DNA of 64,000 nucleotides from Rodentibacter rarus (GCF_001998965.1 NZ_MLHJ01000009.1:1-64000); one strand, 5' to 3'. Shown: positions 18,408-30,055, numbered from the stretch's first letter. Numbers and translations are program-made. The notes: generated from the sequence alone by a model not told the origin.

Positions 18408-19667
18408 ATGACTTCTATGACACAAAATCACTTAAGCCGGAAACGATTTTCAGATCTTCCTTTACATCCTGTCGTATTAAAAGCATTACAAAGTAAGCAC
18501 TTTGAGTACTGCACACCTATCCAAGCACTTTCATTGCCAATCACATTAAATGGCAGAGATGTTGCCGGACAAGCGCAAACCGGTACGGGTAAAACTCTCG
18601 CTTTTTTAACAGCCACCTTTCATCATTTACTCAATAACCCCAAAGAGAGTATTCGTTATGACCAACCACGAGCCTTAATTCTTGCCCCAACCCGTGAACT
18701 TGCAGTGCAAATTCACAATGATGCAGATACCTTATCAAAAATGAGTGGATTAAAGACCGCACTTGCTTATGGAGGCGAGGGGTATGACAAACAACTACAC
18801 GCCATTGAGCAGGGTGTTGATATTCTCATCGGTACAACCGGACGCATTATTGATTATGTAAAACAAGGTGTCATTTCTCTGAATCAGATTCAAGTCGTGG
18901 TATTAGATGAGGCAGATCGGATGTTTGATCTTGGTTTTATTCGTGATATTCGTTATCTGCTGCGCAAATGTCCTTCTCCACAACATCGCCTCACTATGCT
19001 TTTTTCAGCCACCCTTTCATACAAAGTGCGCGAACTTGCTTTTGAGGATATGAATGATCCGGAATATATTGAAATCGAACCGGAACAAAAAACCGGACAT
19101 CGAATTAAAGAAGAATTATTTTATCCCTCAAATCACGACAAAATGGCATTACTACTGACATTACTTGAAGAAGAATGGCCGGATCGTTGCATCGTATTTG
19201 CCAATACTAAACACCGCTGTGAAGAAATTTGGGGTTATCTCGCTGCAGACGGACACCGAGTAGGATTACTCACCGGCGATATTGCACAGAAAAAACGTCT
19301 TTCCTTATTGAAACAATTTACTGAGGGACAATTAGATATCTTAGTCGCTACCGATGTTGCCGCACGAGGTTTACACATCTCGGATGTAACCCATGTGTTT
19401 AACTATGATTTGCCTGATGATCGGGAAGATTATGTCCATCGTATTGGGCGCACGGGTCGTGCGGGAGAAAGTGGCGTATCGATTAGCTTTGCTTGTGAAG
19501 AATATGCAATGAATTTACCTGCGATTGAAGAATATATTGGTCATTCAATTCCCGTAAGCCGATATGATTCAACTTCGCTATTAAATTTACCTAAACCATT
19601 TCGTTTAAAGTCGAAAACACCCCATCATTCTCACAACCTATCAAGAAATCAGCGACCTTACCGCTGA
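18408..19667 (+). CDS. rhlB: ATP-dependent RNA helicase RhlB
   Basis: RhlB unwinds RNA for the RNase E degradosome. The 419-residue DEAD-box protein has motifs AQTGTGKT (I), PTRELA (Ia), DEAD ([11 protein letters not shown]), SAT (III) and [10 protein letters not shown] (VI). The opening [20 protein letters not shown] and the TPIQ Q-motif are RhlB-like. The start at 18408 has a weak ribosome site; an in-frame ATG at 18417 (MTQNHLSR) is equally plausible. The C-terminal tail is basic and short. Confidence 0.92.
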   Translation: MTSMTQNHLSRKRFSDLPLHPVVLKALQSKHFEYCTPIQALSLPITLNGRDVAGQAQTGTGKTLAFLTATFHHLLNNPKESIRYDQPRALILAPTRELAVQIHNDADTLSKMSGLKTALAYGGEGYDKQLHAIEQGVDILIGTTGRIIDYVKQGVISLNQIQVVVLDEADRMFDLGFIRDIRYLLRKCPSPQHRLTMLFSATLSYKVRELAFEDMNDPEYIEIEPEQKTGHRIKEELFYPSNHDKMALLLTLLEEEWPDRCIVFANTKHRCEEIWGYLAADGHRVGLLTGDIAQKKRLSLLKQFTEGQLDILVATDVAARGLHISDVTHVFNYDLPDDREDYVHRIGRTGRAGESGVSISFACEEYAMNLPAIEEYIGHSIPVSRYDSTSLLNLPKPFRLKSKTPHHSHNLSRNQRPYR

Positions 19668-19694
19668 TAATATTTCCCAATAGTTCCCTAATAG

Positions 19695-19720
19695 AAAAGC
19701 AGAGCCAATGCTCTGCTTTT
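19695..19720 (+). terminator. rhlB terminator
   Basis: AAAAGCAGAG/CTCTGCTTTT forms a perfect 10-bp stem with a CCAATG loop and a terminal T-run. Confidence 0.9.
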
Positions 19721-19754
19721 AATTATAACCAGACAACATCCAGCTATAAAACCA

Positions 19755-20115
19755 TATGCTATGCGTATAGAAGAAAAGCAATTTATGGAAAATTGAGAGT
19801 CGATATAGGCGGTGTTTTAAGGAAAGTTATGAACTTACAAAAATGTAAAAAATCCTAGAAACTTATGCGGTGAAAGAGTATATCCATCTGTTGGTCGAGA
19901 TTCCTCCGAAATTGGTAGTATCAAGTTTTATGGGCTATTAGAAAAGAAAGTCATCACCGATGATTCGAAAGACATGTGAATTTAAAATATGAGTATGGAA
20001 ATCGGAATTTTTGGGCGTAGGAGGATTATGTAAGTACAGTAGGTCTCAATAAAAGGTAGAAGAATATATTAGGAATCAAGAAAAAGGAGATGTGATTTCA
20101 GATAGTTTATAAAAG
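19755..20115 (+). pseudogene. Degenerate IS200/IS605-family transposase (tnpA) relic
   Basis: Translated piecewise, this stretch gives IS200 TnpA blocks in order: YRRKAIYGKLRVDIG (19759 on), IHLLVEIPPKLVVSSFMGY (about 19890-19940), KYEYGNRNFWA and EDYVSTVGLNK (about 19985-20055). They are broken by several stops and frameshifts. The HUH motif, normally HVH before LVxIPP, reads YIH, so the catalytic site is lost. The rest of the 567-base gap 19668-20234 holds the rhlB terminator and the element's right end. Confidence 0.8.
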
Positions 20116-20190
20116 AAAAAGGGGAAGTCATAGAGTTATTGTGCGGTTGTCAGTTTTTCACCTACCTTTATAGGGGGACGAAGCCTCGGT

Positions 20191-20233
20191 TCTTATAGGG
20201 TAGCCTAAAAACCGCACGTTTTACGTGCGGGTT
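20191..20233 (+). mobile_element. Right-end remnant of the IS200-like element, with hairpin
   Basis: TCTTATAGGGTAGCCTAAAA followed by a hairpin (20210-20219 with 20223-20233, loop TTT) lies just downstream of the tnpA relic, where IS200/IS605 elements carry a subterminal hairpin. The same block occurs inverted at 30791-30831. The hairpin may now serve as terminator for the glycosyltransferase gene that ends at 20235 on the minus strand. Confidence 0.65.
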
Positions 20234-20234
20234 G

Positions 20235-21002
20235 TTATTTAAAAGGAACAGGTTTGCCAAAAAATCGTCTTTTTACCCTTATCCACTCTTTTTTGATTTT
20301 CTCCAAAGGTGAAGATTTTATTTGGTTATGGCTCACTTGCGCCCTTCCTGCTGAGAGACTACTTTCAAAAGGGTTAGGATTTATAATAAAATCTTGTACA
20401 CAGATGCCGGGTAAAAGTTGCACCACGTTATAATCTTTTTGGTTTAAAAATGTCACAAAAAGAATATCATCGGCGGGAAGTGTCAGTTGCTTATTTTGTA
20501 CCTTGCTGAGTAAATATTTTGCCCCTTTGGGAGTGAGCGTATAGCCTGCTGCTCCTGATTGTTTAAAGGTTAAGGGGATAATTTCACGGTTGCATTTTAC
20601 TTTACTTGGTTCTCCACCAAAAATTCTTCCATTTGCTTCTAATTTTAAAACATCCGTATCACCGGGTAGATAGTCAATTTCTAATAATTCCTTTGCATTT
20701 TCCCCTAGGTGAATATCGTCTTCAAAAATATTAATGTAATCTAATTGATTTTCCAGCATAAAGTGCCAAAGGAAAATATGGCTTAACGCACAACCAATTT
20801 CCGTATCGCTTAAAAGGGCTTTGGGGGAGCGGTCAAGAATAATATTGAGTTTTTTTGCCACTTCCTCAATATTTGAAGGGGTCACCGCATCGAAAAATGA
20901 AAAAGGGATATTTTGTTTGCCAAATTCATTTTCAATATGTTGGCGCCGTTTTTCGGCGGTGGTTAAACTAATGACGTAATTGTGCGTCAATGTGCCATGC
21001 AT
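20235..21002 (-). CDS. LOS glycosyltransferase, family GT25
   Basis: This 255-residue cytoplasmic glycosyltransferase adds a sugar to lipooligosaccharide. It has the GT25 opening NYVISLTTAEKRRQHIENEF, the segment SDTEIGCALSHIFLWHFML and the acidic metal-binding motif FEDDIHLGENA (about residue 93). It resembles Haemophilus LpsA/Lex2B/Lic2A proteins in length and layout; which sugar and linkage cannot be told. There is no repeat tract in its 5' end, so it is not obviously phase-variable. The ribosome site is weak. Confidence 0.88.
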   Translation of the reverse strand: MHGTLTHNYVISLTTAEKRRQHIENEFGKQNIPFSFFDAVTPSNIEEVAKKLNIILDRSPKALLSDTEIGCALSHIFLWHFMLENQLDYINIFEDDIHLGENAKELLEIDYLPGDTDVLKLEANGRIFGGEPSKVKCNREIIPLTFKQSGAAGYTLTPKGAKYLLSKVQNKQLTLPADDILFVTFLNQKDYNVVQLLPGICVQDFIINPNPFESSLSAGRAQVSHNQIKSSPLEKIKKEWIRVKRRFFGKPVPFK

Positions 21003-21088
21003 AACTGTAACTACCTATAAATTCAATAAAATCGCTAAAATACCTTTGCCTACCCAATCGCATTCACTTTTAAGAAAACCTTATTCTT

Positions 21089-21622
21089 TTAATTAAACAA
21101 CCGTCTTTGTCTGCGGGTTTTCTTCACCTGGGCGATGAGTATCACTACAAGCACAATCACATAGACAGCAAAGATTGCCACAAGCCATTGCACCATGGTG
21201 ATGCCAAATAACGACCATTGGCTGTTATCACAAGTGCCCGTTGGGTTGAAAATACTTGGAAACCACTGATGGAAAGGGAGGGTTTCCGGAAAATTAGGGA
21301 GAAATTCGCATTGTTTCCATGGGGCTGGGTTCATTTGGAGATCAAGGTGACGAATGGCTATTATCAAACCTTTTATGCCGCTAAATAAACCTAATGCGAG
21401 CGAGATTAAACGAACGATTAGTGAGCGGGGGGCAAGAAAGCCAATGATACCCGCCAAAAATAAACCACTCATTGCCAGACGTTCATACACACAAAGCACA
21501 CAGGGTTGCAATCCCATACCGTATTGGAAATAAAGTGCGGTCAATTCTAAGGCTAAACTTGAAAAAGCCAGCAAGAACCAAGTGGAACGTTTTTCTGAAA
21601 ATTGTTTAAATAATGCGAGCAT
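21089..21622 (-). CDS. dsbB: Disulfide bond formation protein DsbB
   Basis: DsbB reoxidises DsbA and passes electrons to quinones. The 177-residue protein has four membrane helices, the first periplasmic pair CVLC in QPCVLCVYERLA (about residue 38) and the second Cys pair in the next loop (KQCEFLPNFP and GTCDNSQW). It lies 9 bases after nhaB, as in H. influenzae, and is probably cotranscribed with it. Confidence 0.95.
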   Translation of the reverse strand: MLALFKQFSEKRSTWFLLAFSSLALELTALYFQYGMGLQPCVLCVYERLAMSGLFLAGIIGFLAPRSLIVRLISLALGLFSGIKGLIIAIRHLDLQMNPAPWKQCEFLPNFPETLPFHQWFPSIFNPTGTCDNSQWSLFGITMVQWLVAIFAVYVIVLVVILIAQVKKTRRQRRLFN

Positions 21623-21631
21623 ATGTTTTCC

Positions 21632-23173
21632 TTAAATTGGCTGAATTAGTCCTAAATTTGCCAACCAGATGGTAGCAGCCGGTAAGATATATTCAATGGC
21701 AAACAAGCCCACTAAGGATAACACAATCGTGTAAGGTAATGCCATGTAAACCATTCTGCCATAAGAAAGGCGGATTAATGGTGCAAGCGATGAGGTTAAT
21801 AAAAATAAGAAAGCGGCTTGACCGTTTGGTGTGGCAACAGACGGCAAGTTTGTACCGGTGTTGATTGCCACTGCGAGTAATTCAAATTGGTGTGGGCTAA
21901 TCACGCTGTTAGTGAGTGCGGCTTTCACTTCGTTAATGTAAACCGTTGCGACGAAAACGTTGTCGGAAATGGCAGAGAGCAAGCCGTTAAAAACATAGAA
22001 TAAAACGAGCTGTGTGCTTTCACTGGCGGATAAGACATAGTGAATAATGGGTGAGAACAGTTTTTGATCGATAATCACTGCGACCACGGTAAAAAAGACC
22101 ACAAGTAATGCCGTAAATGGCAAGGATTCTTGGAAAGCTTTACCAATAACGTGCTCGTTTGTAATGCCCGTCAATGCGGTAGCAAGGACAATTACGGTTA
22201 AACCGATCAAGCCTACCGCCGCTAAATGGAAAGCCAAACCAATCACAAGCCAAAGCGCAATGAGCGCTTGGATAAAGAGCTTCATTTTTTCTTGCTTTGA
22301 CATTTTTTGCGTATTGTTACGATCTAAACGAGCCAATACTGCCCAGACTTTGCGAGGAAGTTTGGCTCCATAGCCGAATAACTTAAATTTTTCCACTAAG
22401 TAGCAAGTGAGTAAACCGAAGGCTAAGACAGGTAGGGTAACCGGCGCCATACGGAAGAAAAACTCAATAAAGTTCCAATTGGCTTGTTCGGCAATAATTA
22501 AATTTTGGGGTTCTCCCACCATCGTCATTACACCACCGAGTGCTGTTCCAACCCCTGCGTGCATCATTAAACTTCTTAAAAATGCACGAAACTGTTCTAA
22601 TGTCGTCCGGTTATCACCTAATTTATCATCATTGGTGATGTCAACGAGATCATTTAATTTATTTCCTGAGGCGACTTTGTGATAGACACCATAAAAACCC
22701 ATAGCGACACTAATAATGACTGCAACGACTGTTAGCGCATCTAAAAATGCAGATAAAAATGCAGCACTAACGCAAAAAGCTAAAGAAAGGGTAATCTTAG
22801 ATTCAATGGCGATCAGCAATCGGGTAAACACAAATAACAAGAGTTGTTTCATAAAATAAATGCCGGCAACCATAAACATCAGCAATAAAACGACTTCAAA
22901 ATTTGCCATAATTTCAGCCTTTACGTGCGCCGGACTGGTCATACCGATGATAACCGCTTCAATAGCAAGCAGCCCACCCGGTTGCAACGGATAGCATTTT
23001 AATGCCATTGCGAGCGTAAAAATAAATTCGGCTACTAAAACCCAACCGGCAAGAAAAGGACTGATAAAAAAGAAAATAATCGGGTTGGCTATCAGAAAAA
23101 TGATAATGGCGAGCTTATACCAATCCGGGCTTGCGCCAAGAAAGTTTTTCATTAAGGCCTGTGTGTAAGTCAT
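21632..23173 (-). CDS. nhaB: Na+/H+ antiporter NhaB
   Basis: NhaB expels sodium in exchange for protons. The 513-residue, roughly 12-helix protein has the family opening ...[18 protein letters not shown], a [18 protein letters not shown] block and a [18 protein letters not shown] block near the end. It is divergent from fadR, with a 126-base shared control region, and is followed closely by dsbB. nhaA, a second antiporter gene, is at 57 kb. Confidence 0.96.
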   Translation of the reverse strand: MTYTQALMKNFLGASPDWYKLAIIIFLIANPIIFFFISPFLAGWVLVAEFIFTLAMALKCYPLQPGGLLAIEAVIIGMTSPAHVKAEIMANFEVVLLLMFMVAGIYFMKQLLLFVFTRLLIAIESKITLSLAFCVSAAFLSAFLDALTVVAVIISVAMGFYGVYHKVASGNKLNDLVDITNDDKLGDNRTTLEQFRAFLRSLMMHAGVGTALGGVMTMVGEPQNLIIAEQANWNFIEFFFRMAPVTLPVLAFGLLTCYLVEKFKLFGYGAKLPRKVWAVLARLDRNNTQKMSKQEKMKLFIQALIALWLVIGLAFHLAAVGLIGLTVIVLATALTGITNEHVIGKAFQESLPFTALLVVFFTVVAVIIDQKLFSPIIHYVLSASESTQLVLFYVFNGLLSAISDNVFVATVYINEVKAALTNSVISPHQFELLAVAINTGTNLPSVATPNGQAAFLFLLTSSLAPLIRLSYGRMVYMALPYTIVLSLVGLFAIEYILPAATIWLANLGLIQPI

Positions 23174-23299
23174 AAATTACTCCTGTTCTTTAAAGTGTGC
23201 TCATTGTAATATAGAGTGCTTTAAAGGATAATACCCGAAGATAAAGATTTGCTGGATAAATCGTCTTTTTTTGATTTTGTTAGGCTTTTCTAACGTTTA

Positions 23300-24031
23300 A
23301 TGATTATGAATACAGACAATACACTTTTAAAAGCCCAAAGCCCGGCGGCACTTGCCGAAGAATATATTGTGAAAAGTATTTGGGAGAATGTGTTCCCCGC
23401 CGGGACTAATTTACCTTCAGAACGCGATCTTTCAGAGAAAATCGGCGTAACACGCACAACGTTACGCGAAGTGTTGCAACGTTTGGCTCGTGATGGATGG
23501 CTCACCATTCAACACGGAAAACCCACTAAAATCAACAATATTTGGGATACCGCCAATCCAAGTATTATCGAAACCTTAATTACGCTCGATCAAAATTCAG
23601 CCCCTTTGATTATCGATAATATGTTATCGCTACGCAGTAAAATGTCGGAATTTTACATTTATGAGGCGGTAAGAAAATCCCCCCAACAAGCCGCCCTGCT
23701 ATTTAATACGTTAAATGAATTAGGTGATACGGCAGAAGATTATACGGAATTTGATTATCATATTTTTCGTCAGTTTACCGTATTAGCCAATAAGCCTTTT
23801 TATCGTTTAATTTTCAATAGCTTAAAAGGGGTATATCAAAAAATTGGGTTGTTATTTTTTAGCCATGAAGAACACCGTAAGTGTACCAAACAGTTTTATA
23901 TAGAATTACAACAAATTTGCCAAATCGGTGATGCAGAATCTGTGGTAAATTGTATCCGTAAACATAATTTACGTTCCGCCACCTATTGGAGTGCTATTTT
24001 GGAACATTTACCCCACAATCTTTCTGACTAA
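23300..24031 (+). CDS. fadR: Fatty acid metabolism regulator FadR
   Basis: FadR is a GntR-family regulator that senses long-chain acyl-CoA; it represses beta-oxidation and activates unsaturated fatty acid synthesis genes. The 243-residue protein has the winged helix ([20 protein letters not shown], about 38-57; [10 protein letters not shown]) and the all-helical acyl-CoA-binding C-domain. ATG 23300 gives [12 protein letters not shown] 23306 is an alternative. It is followed by a USS-pair terminator. Confidence 0.95.
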   Translation: MIMNTDNTLLKAQSPAALAEEYIVKSIWENVFPAGTNLPSERDLSEKIGVTRTTLREVLQRLARDGWLTIQHGKPTKINNIWDTANPSIIETLITLDQNSAPLIIDNMLSLRSKMSEFYIYEAVRKSPQQAALLFNTLNELGDTAEDYTEFDYHIFRQFTVLANKPFYRLIFNSLKGVYQKIGLLFFSHEEHRKCTKQFYIELQQICQIGDAESVVNCIRKHNLRSATYWSAILEHLPHNLSD

Positions 24032-24037
24032 TCAGGA

Positions 24038-24066
24038 AAAAGTGCGGTAAAATCAACCGCACTTTT
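24038..24066 (+). terminator. fadR terminator built from an inverted uptake-signal pair
   Basis: AAAAGTGCGGT (24038-24048) and ACCGCACTTTT (24056-24066) pair over 11 bases with a 7-base loop, then CTTTTATTTTTT follows. Two uptake sequences make the stem. Confidence 0.92.
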
Positions 24067-24087
24067 CTTTTATTTTTTCATCACATT

Positions 24088-24825
24088 ATGCGTATACCTC
24101 GAATTTATCATCCACAACCTCTCGAAACCCTCTCTCAATGCTCCCTTTCCGATGAGGCGGCAAATCACGTTGGACGGGTGCTACGCATGACAGAAGGCGA
24201 ACAGATTGAGCTTTTTGACGGCAGTAATCATATTTATCCGGCTCGGATTATTAGCGCCGGTAAAAAATCGGTGAGTGTTGAAATTTTAGGGCGTGAATTT
24301 GTCGATAAAGAATCAAACCTCAACATTCATTTAGGTCAGGTGATTTCTCGTGGTGAGCGTATGGAGTTCACCATTCAAAAATCTGTTGAATTGGGCGTGA
24401 ATGTCATTACACCGCTTTGGTCGGAACGCTGTGGCGTGAAACTGGACGGGGAGCGTATGGATAAAAAAATTCAACAATGGCAAAAAATCGCCATCGCCGC
24501 CTGTGAACAATGTGGCAGAAATGTGATCCCACAAATTCGCCCCTTAATGAAATTACAAGATTGGTGTGCGGAAAATGATGGTGCATTAAAGTTGAATTTA
24601 CACCCTCGCGCCCAATATTCCATAAAAACCTTGCCCCTCATTCCAAAAGAAGGGGTGCGTTTGTTGATTGGCTCCGAGGGGGGATTATCGCCTCAGGAAA
24701 TAGCCCAAACGAAACAGCAAGGTTTTACTGAAGTGTTATTAGGAAAGCGTGTATTGCGTACAGAAACGGCATCTTTAGCCGCAATCAGCGCACTACAAAT
24801 TTGTTTTGGAGATTTAGGCGAATGA
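24088..24825 (+). CDS. rsmE: 16S rRNA (uracil1498-N3)-methyltransferase
   Basis: RsmE methylates U1498 of 16S rRNA. The 245-residue protein has the N-terminal PUA-like domain (residues about 15-70) and the SPOUT knot motifs [12 protein letters not shown] and [13 protein letters not shown] at the C-terminus. It overlaps the next gene by 4 bases, forming an rsmE-yqgE-ruvX operon. Confidence 0.96.
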   Translation: MRIPRIYHPQPLETLSQCSLSDEAANHVGRVLRMTEGEQIELFDGSNHIYPARIISAGKKSVSVEILGREFVDKESNLNIHLGQVISRGERMEFTIQKSVELGVNVITPLWSERCGVKLDGERMDKKIQQWQKIAIAACEQCGRNVIPQIRPLMKLQDWCAENDGALKLNLHPRAQYSIKTLPLIPKEGVRLLIGSEGGLSPQEIAQTKQQGFTEVLLGKRVLRTETASLAAISALQICFGDLGE

Positions 24826-25382
24826 TGGATTTACAAGGACAATTTTTAATTGCAATGCCACATCTAACGGATTATTTTCACCATACGGTTGTTTTTGTTT
24901 GTGAACATAATGAACAAGGCTCAATGGGCGTGGTGATTAACCAACCCACCGATCTCAGCATTGCGGAGCTTTATAGCAAACTGAATTTTATGATGAAAAA
25001 TGACCGCACTTTTGATGATACGATGGTGGTGGCAGGCGGTCCAATGCATACCGAACGTGGCTTTATTGTGCATACGAGTACTTTTTCCGATTTTCAGCAC
25101 AGTTATAAAATCACCGATGCTCTCAGCCTGACGACTTCTGCCGATGTCGTGGATACCTTCGGTTCTGTACAAGCACCGGAAAAATATTTGGTTGCATTGG
25201 GTTGTGCCGGCTGGTCTGCTGGACAATTGGAACAAGAAATTGCAGACAATGCGTGGCTCCTTGTGCCGTCAAACGATACCATTTTATTTGATACGCCTTA
25301 TGAAGAGCGCTATCTTGCAGCAAGCCAATTATTAGGGATTAATATGCACAATTTCGCCACGGCACAAGTGGGGCATAGTTAA
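24822..25382 (+). CDS. yqgE: YqgE/AlgH family protein
   Basis: This 186-residue DUF179 protein starts [17 protein letters not shown] like E. coli YqgE, with [18 protein letters not shown] and [14 protein letters not shown] as the conserved blocks. Its biochemical role is unknown. ATG 24822 (or the adjacent 24825) is chosen over an upstream 24801 start because it matches family N-termini. It overlaps the rsmE stop, and its own stop shares a base with the ruvX ATG. Confidence 0.93.
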   Translation: MMDLQGQFLIAMPHLTDYFHHTVVFVCEHNEQGSMGVVINQPTDLSIAELYSKLNFMMKNDRTFDDTMVVAGGPMHTERGFIVHTSTFSDFQHSYKITDALSLTTSADVVDTFGSVQAPEKYLVALGCAGWSAGQLEQEIADNAWLLVPSNDTILFDTPYEERYLAASQLLGINMHNFATAQVGHS

Positions 25383-25801
25383 TGAGCATTACCGCCCTTG
25401 CCTTTGATTTCGGCACAAAAAGTATTGGCTGTGCCGTGGGACAAAGTATCACAGGTACTGCTCAAGCCTTACCGGCATTTAAAGCACAAGATGGCATCCC
25501 AAACTGGGATGCCATTGAAAAATGTTTAAAAGAATGGAAACCGGATGTAGTTGTGGTTGGGTTACCACTCAATATGGACGGAACAGAGCAGGATCTCACC
25601 TTACGGGCAAAAAAATTCGCTAATCGTTTAACCGGGCGGTTTGGTGTGAAAGTAGTGTTACAAGATGAGCGTCTTACAACAACAGAAGCGCGAAGTGAAA
25701 TTTTTGAACGTGGCGGTTTCCGTGCATTAAAAAAGGGTAAAGTGGATGGCATTTCAGCCTGTTTGATTTTAGAAAGTTGGTTTGAAACATCACTAAAATA
25801 A
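25382..25801 (+). CDS. ruvX: RuvX/YqgF Holliday-junction resolvase-like protein
   Basis: This 139-residue RNase H-fold protein has the first acidic motif [13 protein letters not shown] and later [13 protein letters not shown] and [10 protein letters not shown]. In bacteria it is an essential factor for 5' processing of pre-16S rRNA. It is the last gene of the rsmE-yqgE-ruvX operon, translationally coupled to yqgE by TAATG. Confidence 0.95.
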   Translation: MSITALAFDFGTKSIGCAVGQSITGTAQALPAFKAQDGIPNWDAIEKCLKEWKPDVVVVGLPLNMDGTEQDLTLRAKKFANRLTGRFGVKVVLQDERLTTTEARSEIFERGGFRALKKGKVDGISACLILESWFETSLK

Positions 25802-25815
25802 ATTGCATTGAAACA

Positions 25816-25856
25816 AAAAAAGAGGTAGCGCATAAATTATCTGCTACCTCTTTTTT
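25816..25856. terminator. Bidirectional terminator between ruvX and rlmB
   Basis: A perfect 14-bp inverted repeat (25816-25829 with 25843-25856) with A-run and T-run flanks ends both convergent transcripts. Confidence 0.95.
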
Positions 25857-25864
25857 ATCTCTGT

Positions 25865-26605
25865 TTATGCATTCAAACGCTGACGTACGATTTCAAACAA
25901 GCATACGCCAGTTGCTACTGATACATTCAAGGATGAGACCGAGCCTGCCATTGGGATACTAATCAACTGATCGCAATGTTCACGAGTTAAACGACGCATG
26001 CCTTCGCCCTCAGCCCCCATCACGAGAGCCAGTGCACCGGTCAATTTGCTTTGGTAAAGGGTTTCTGTGGCTTCACCGGCGGTACCTACCACCCAAATAT
26101 TGTGATTTTGTTGTAAATCACGAAGAGTACGGGAAAGATTGGTAACACGAATAAGCGGTACCGTTTCCGCCGCACCACAAGCCACTTTGCGAGCCACTGA
26201 GGTGAGTTGTGCAGATTTATCTTTTGGTACAATCACTGCGCTGACCCCCGCCGCATCAGCAGTACGCAAACAAGCCCCGAGATTATGGGGATCGGTCACG
26301 CCATCCAGCACCAATAATAGAGGATTTTGTTTTTCCGCAAGAATAACATCAAGATCATTTTCGTTGAGTTCTTTTGCCGCCTGAATGCGGGCAATTACGC
26401 CTTGATGCACTTCGCCATTGGCTTTTTTATCCAACGTTTGACGATTAACAAACTGCACGCCAATCCCTATTGCGTGAAGCGAATTCAACAAAGGCTGCAA
26501 ACGTTTATCTTCACGGCCTTTTAATACAAACACTTCAATTAAACGCTCCGGTGTATGGGCTAAAATGCTATTGACGGCGTGAATACCATAAATCTGTTCT
26601 GACAT
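25865..26605 (-). CDS. rlmB: 23S rRNA (guanosine2251-2'-O)-methyltransferase
   Basis: RlmB 2'-O-methylates G2251 in the peptidyl-transferase P loop. The 246-residue SpoU-family protein has the N-terminal substrate-binding domain (1-75) and SPOUT motifs [32 protein letters not shown] and [14 protein letters not shown]. It lies 37 bases after rnr, the usual rnr-rlmB operon. Confidence 0.96.
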   Translation of the reverse strand: MSEQIYGIHAVNSILAHTPERLIEVFVLKGREDKRLQPLLNSLHAIGIGVQFVNRQTLDKKANGEVHQGVIARIQAAKELNENDLDVILAEKQNPLLLVLDGVTDPHNLGACLRTADAAGVSAVIVPKDKSAQLTSVARKVACGAAETVPLIRVTNLSRTLRDLQQNHNIWVVGTAGEATETLYQSKLTGALALVMGAEGEGMRRLTREHCDQLISIPMAGSVSSLNVSVATGVCLFEIVRQRLNA

Positions 26606-26642
26606 AATTTTTCTCTACTTTTTAATTTTAGGGCGATATTAT

Positions 26643-28976
26643 TTACGTTTTTTCTTTTTTTTGAAAAACTTCTTTATTTTTAACCGCACTTTTACGCTTT
26701 TTTGTCGCTTTTAGTGGCAATTCCTTAAAGACTTTCTTTGCACGTGCTTTTGCGGTTTTTCCTGCTCTGCGAGGTTTACGTTCGCTCCCCACCAGGGAGA
26801 AATCAATCATTTTCTGTTGCAAATGAACAGCTTCGACACGAACACGCACTTTATCGCCCAAGCGATATTGCATTCCGCTATTTTCACCAATTAAGCGTTG
26901 TTTTGTTCCATCAAATTGATAGTAATCGTTTTCTAGCGTTGAAATATGCACTAAACCGTCAATGAATAGCTCATCTAAACGCACAAACAGCCCAAAACCG
27001 GTGACGGAAGAAATGACCCCGTTAAATTCACTGCCAACGTGATCTTGCATATATTCGGATTTCAACCAATCCGCCACTTCACGAGTGGCTTCATCTGCAC
27101 GGCGTTCTGTCATTGAGCAATGATCGCCAAGCTGATCCATTTCCTCAAAAGAATAATGATAGCCACCACTGTCAGTAGTTTTGCGTTTTGCTCCTTGTTC
27201 TTTAGCAAGTAAATATTTAATACTTCGATGGAGCGTTAAATCAGGATAACGGCGAATAGGTGAGGTAAAATGAGCGTACTCTTCCAATGCCAAACCAAAA
27301 TGTCCGATATTGTCTGCATTGTACACTGCTTGGCTTAAGGAACGGAGCAACATTGTTTGAATTAATTCGTGATCCGGTCGTTGTTTCACTTTTTCTAACA
27401 GTGCAGCGTAATCTTTCGTGGTCGGTTTCATTCCCCCCTCTAAAGTTAAGCCGAACTCACTGAGAAAAGCACGGAATGAGGTCAGCTTTTCTTCACTTGG
27501 TGTGGCGTGAATACGATATAGTGCCGGTTCCTTATGTTTTTCCATAAAATTTGCCGCCGCAATATTGGCTAAAATCATACATTCTTCAATGATTTTATGG
27601 GCATCGTTGCGGATTACCGGCTCAATACGTTCAATACGCCCCATGGCATTAAAGATAAATTTGCTTTCAATGGTTTCAAAATCAATCGCCCCACGTTGAT
27701 GACGGGCAGAAAGTAATGCCTGATAAAGATGATGAAGTGATTCTAAGTGAGGGACAAGTGCGTGATAGCGTTCACGAAGCGCCTTATCCCCCTCTAATAT
27801 TTTCGCTACTTTGGTGTAGGTTAAACGGGCGTGGGAATTCATCACCGCCTCATAAAAACGATAATTCGTCAGTTTTCCCTTAGCCGAAATTTGCATTTCG
27901 CACACCATACATAGGCGATCCACTTGTGGGTTAAGCGAACACAATCCGTTCGATAACACTTCCGGCAACATCGGTACCACTCGGTTTGGAAAATAGACCG
28001 AATTTCCCCGGTTATAAGCTTCGTTATCCAGTGCTGAACGCAAACGCACATAATAGCTCACATCGGCAATAGCCACCCAAAGTTTCCAGCCTTTACCTTG
28101 TTTTTCACAATACACCGCATCATCAAAATCTCGGGCATCTTCACCATCAATAGTCACAAGCGGTAAATCACGCAAATCCACCCGACCTTTTTTCGCCTCT
28201 TCCGGCACTTCTTCAGTGAATTTTTTAACATATTTTTCCACGGCAGTCGGGAATTGATGAGGAATATCGTGATTACGCAGCGCAATTTCGACTTCCATCC
28301 CCTTTGCCATATTATCACCCAAAATTTCGGTGATAACCCCTATTGGCTGGCTGAACGCTGCGGAGCGTGGTTGCAACTCCACCACAACCACTTGTCCCAT
28401 ACGGGCACCATTGCGGTGTTCATTTGGCACAAGAATATCACGCCCGATACGGCTATCATCAGGCACCACATAACCAAAGCCGTTTTCTAAGAAAAAACGC
28501 CCAACAATCTGTTTCTTACGATTTTCCAACACTCGCACAATACGGACTTCACGGCGGCCACGGTGATCGAAATTGGCCGGCTGGGCTAACACAAAATCAC
28601 CGTGCATCACGCGTTGCATCTGATGATTAGGAATAAATAAATCCTCTTTTTTCCCCTCAACTTGTAAGAAGCCAAAGCCTTCTCGATGACCTATCACCAA
28701 CCCCTTAACCAGATCGAGTTTTTCCGGCAAGGCATAACGTTTACGTTTCGTAAACACAAGCTGTCCGTCATTTTCCATTGCTCGCAAACGACGTCTCATC
28801 GCTTCTATTTTTTCCTCATCACGAATAGAAAGTGCGGTCAAAATTTCTTCCCGATTCATTGGGGCATTATTTTCACGAATGACATTTAAAATAAGCTCCC
28901 GACTTGGGATAGGATTACCATATTTCGCTAATTCTTGTTGGTAATGGGGATCTTGGTATTTTCGTTTTTTTATCAT
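26643..28976 (-). CDS. rnr: Ribonuclease R
   Basis: RNase R is a 3'-5' exoribonuclease able to digest structured RNA. The 777-residue protein has an N-terminal winged helix, two cold-shock domains, the RNB catalytic domain with [13 protein letters not shown] (about residue 275) and [16 protein letters not shown], then an S1 domain (about 645-725) and a Lys-rich tail ([15 protein letters not shown]...). Length and order fit the family. A 239-base leader with no gene precedes it (28977-29215). Confidence 0.96.
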   Translation of the reverse strand: MIKKRKYQDPHYQQELAKYGNPIPSRELILNVIRENNAPMNREEILTALSIRDEEKIEAMRRRLRAMENDGQLVFTKRKRYALPEKLDLVKGLVIGHREGFGFLQVEGKKEDLFIPNHQMQRVMHGDFVLAQPANFDHRGRREVRIVRVLENRKKQIVGRFFLENGFGYVVPDDSRIGRDILVPNEHRNGARMGQVVVVELQPRSAAFSQPIGVITEILGDNMAKGMEVEIALRNHDIPHQFPTAVEKYVKKFTEEVPEEAKKGRVDLRDLPLVTIDGEDARDFDDAVYCEKQGKGWKLWVAIADVSYYVRLRSALDNEAYNRGNSVYFPNRVVPMLPEVLSNGLCSLNPQVDRLCMVCEMQISAKGKLTNYRFYEAVMNSHARLTYTKVAKILEGDKALRERYHALVPHLESLHHLYQALLSARHQRGAIDFETIESKFIFNAMGRIERIEPVIRNDAHKIIEECMILANIAAANFMEKHKEPALYRIHATPSEEKLTSFRAFLSEFGLTLEGGMKPTTKDYAALLEKVKQRPDHELIQTMLLRSLSQAVYNADNIGHFGLALEEYAHFTSPIRRYPDLTLHRSIKYLLAKEQGAKRKTTDSGGYHYSFEEMDQLGDHCSMTERRADEATREVADWLKSEYMQDHVGSEFNGVISSVTGFGLFVRLDELFIDGLVHISTLENDYYQFDGTKQRLIGENSGMQYRLGDKVRVRVEAVHLQQKMIDFSLVGSERKPRRAGKTAKARAKKVFKELPLKATKKRKSAVKNKEVFQKKEKT

Positions 28977-29215
28977 TATTTTTTTACAGTTTTAAAAAGT
29001 GGGGAGAGTTTGACACTGTAAGAGGGATTTTACAAGCTTAAGATATATTCCCTAATTCTTCGGATAAATTGAGTAAATCCATCTTGTGTTTAGTTAAAGG
29101 ACCGTGAACAATAAAACAGGAGTGTATCCCTTTATTTAGATTGAGTTTGACACTCATATTCTAAGTAGGAAATTCCCCCTGTTTGTTGTGATTTATCAGA
29201 TTTGATCTTCTATAC

Positions 29216-30040
29216 TTAATACCCTTCTTCCTGCATATTTGGTAAGAACACTGTCTGTCGGATTCGTTTCACAGTCGTCACAATTGTACCATCTGAATGT
29301 AATTCAATTTCCCGCCAACCGGGCTGTGCTTCATCAAGCGCAAAATGCTGGCTGTCTGCTTTAAACTGAATACAGGTTGAAGGCGTTGCCATCACTTGAT
29401 AGCCTTGCCAAAAGCTATCCACCTGTTGATGAATATGTCCGTATAAAATCCCTTTTACATTCTTAAAGGAAGAAAGCACGTCAAATAAATCGTGGGAATT
29501 ACGCAAATTATGTTGATCAAGCCAAGCAGAATTGGTCGGCAATACATGGTGATGAAACACGATTATTGTATGATGTTCAGGATATTTTTTTAATGTGGTT
29601 TTCAACAAATCCAGTTGATATTGACTCAATTCGCCATGAGGTACACCGTAAACTTGACTATCCAACAACAAAACCTGCCAATGTGCGCCCAACACAATAT
29701 GTTTTGCCCTCTCCATAGGCGGTTGGTTGAGATTTTCCACCATTTTCGGTTGGAAATCATGATTACCGGGTATCCAAAAGACTGGCAATCCAAAAGGTTT
29801 TACCATTTTCACAAAACGCTGATAGCCTTCATCACTGCTATCTTGCACTAAATCACCGGTTGCCAATATCACATCAAACTCCCGGTTTTCTTGTTGAATT
29901 TCCTTCAAAACTTGGGCAAAACTGGCTTGAGTATTAATCCCCAATAATTCGTTTTTTTCATCTTTAAATAAGTGGGGATCGGTAATCTGTAATAATTTCA
30001 CAATCGGATTTTCGGTCTGATAGACAAACGTATTCTTCAT
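29216..30040 (-). CDS. cpdA: 3',5'-cyclic-AMP phosphodiesterase CpdA
   Basis: CpdA hydrolyses cAMP and so tunes CRP activity, which in Haemophilus also affects competence. The 274-residue metallophosphoesterase has the metal ligands in order: ITDPHLF, ATGDLVQD, PGNHD, FHHH and GHIHQQ. A good ribosome site (GAGGAG) precedes ATG. It lies 15 bases after nudF and is likely cotranscribed with it, as in many gamma-proteobacteria. Confidence 0.95.
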   Translation of the reverse strand: MKNTFVYQTENPIVKLLQITDPHLFKDEKNELLGINTQASFAQVLKEIQQENREFDVILATGDLVQDSSDEGYQRFVKMVKPFGLPVFWIPGNHDFQPKMVENLNQPPMERAKHIVLGAHWQVLLLDSQVYGVPHGELSQYQLDLLKTTLKKYPEHHTIIVFHHHVLPTNSAWLDQHNLRNSHDLFDVLSSFKNVKGILYGHIHQQVDSFWQGYQVMATPSTCIQFKADSQHFALDEAQPGWREIELHSDGTIVTTVKRIRQTVFLPNMQEEGY

Positions 30041-30055
30041 AGATGGCTCCTCACC

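Noticed and set aside
19721-20190. A small RNA or new gene in the gap after rhlB
   Set aside because: Piecewise translation explains it as an IS200 transposase relic.
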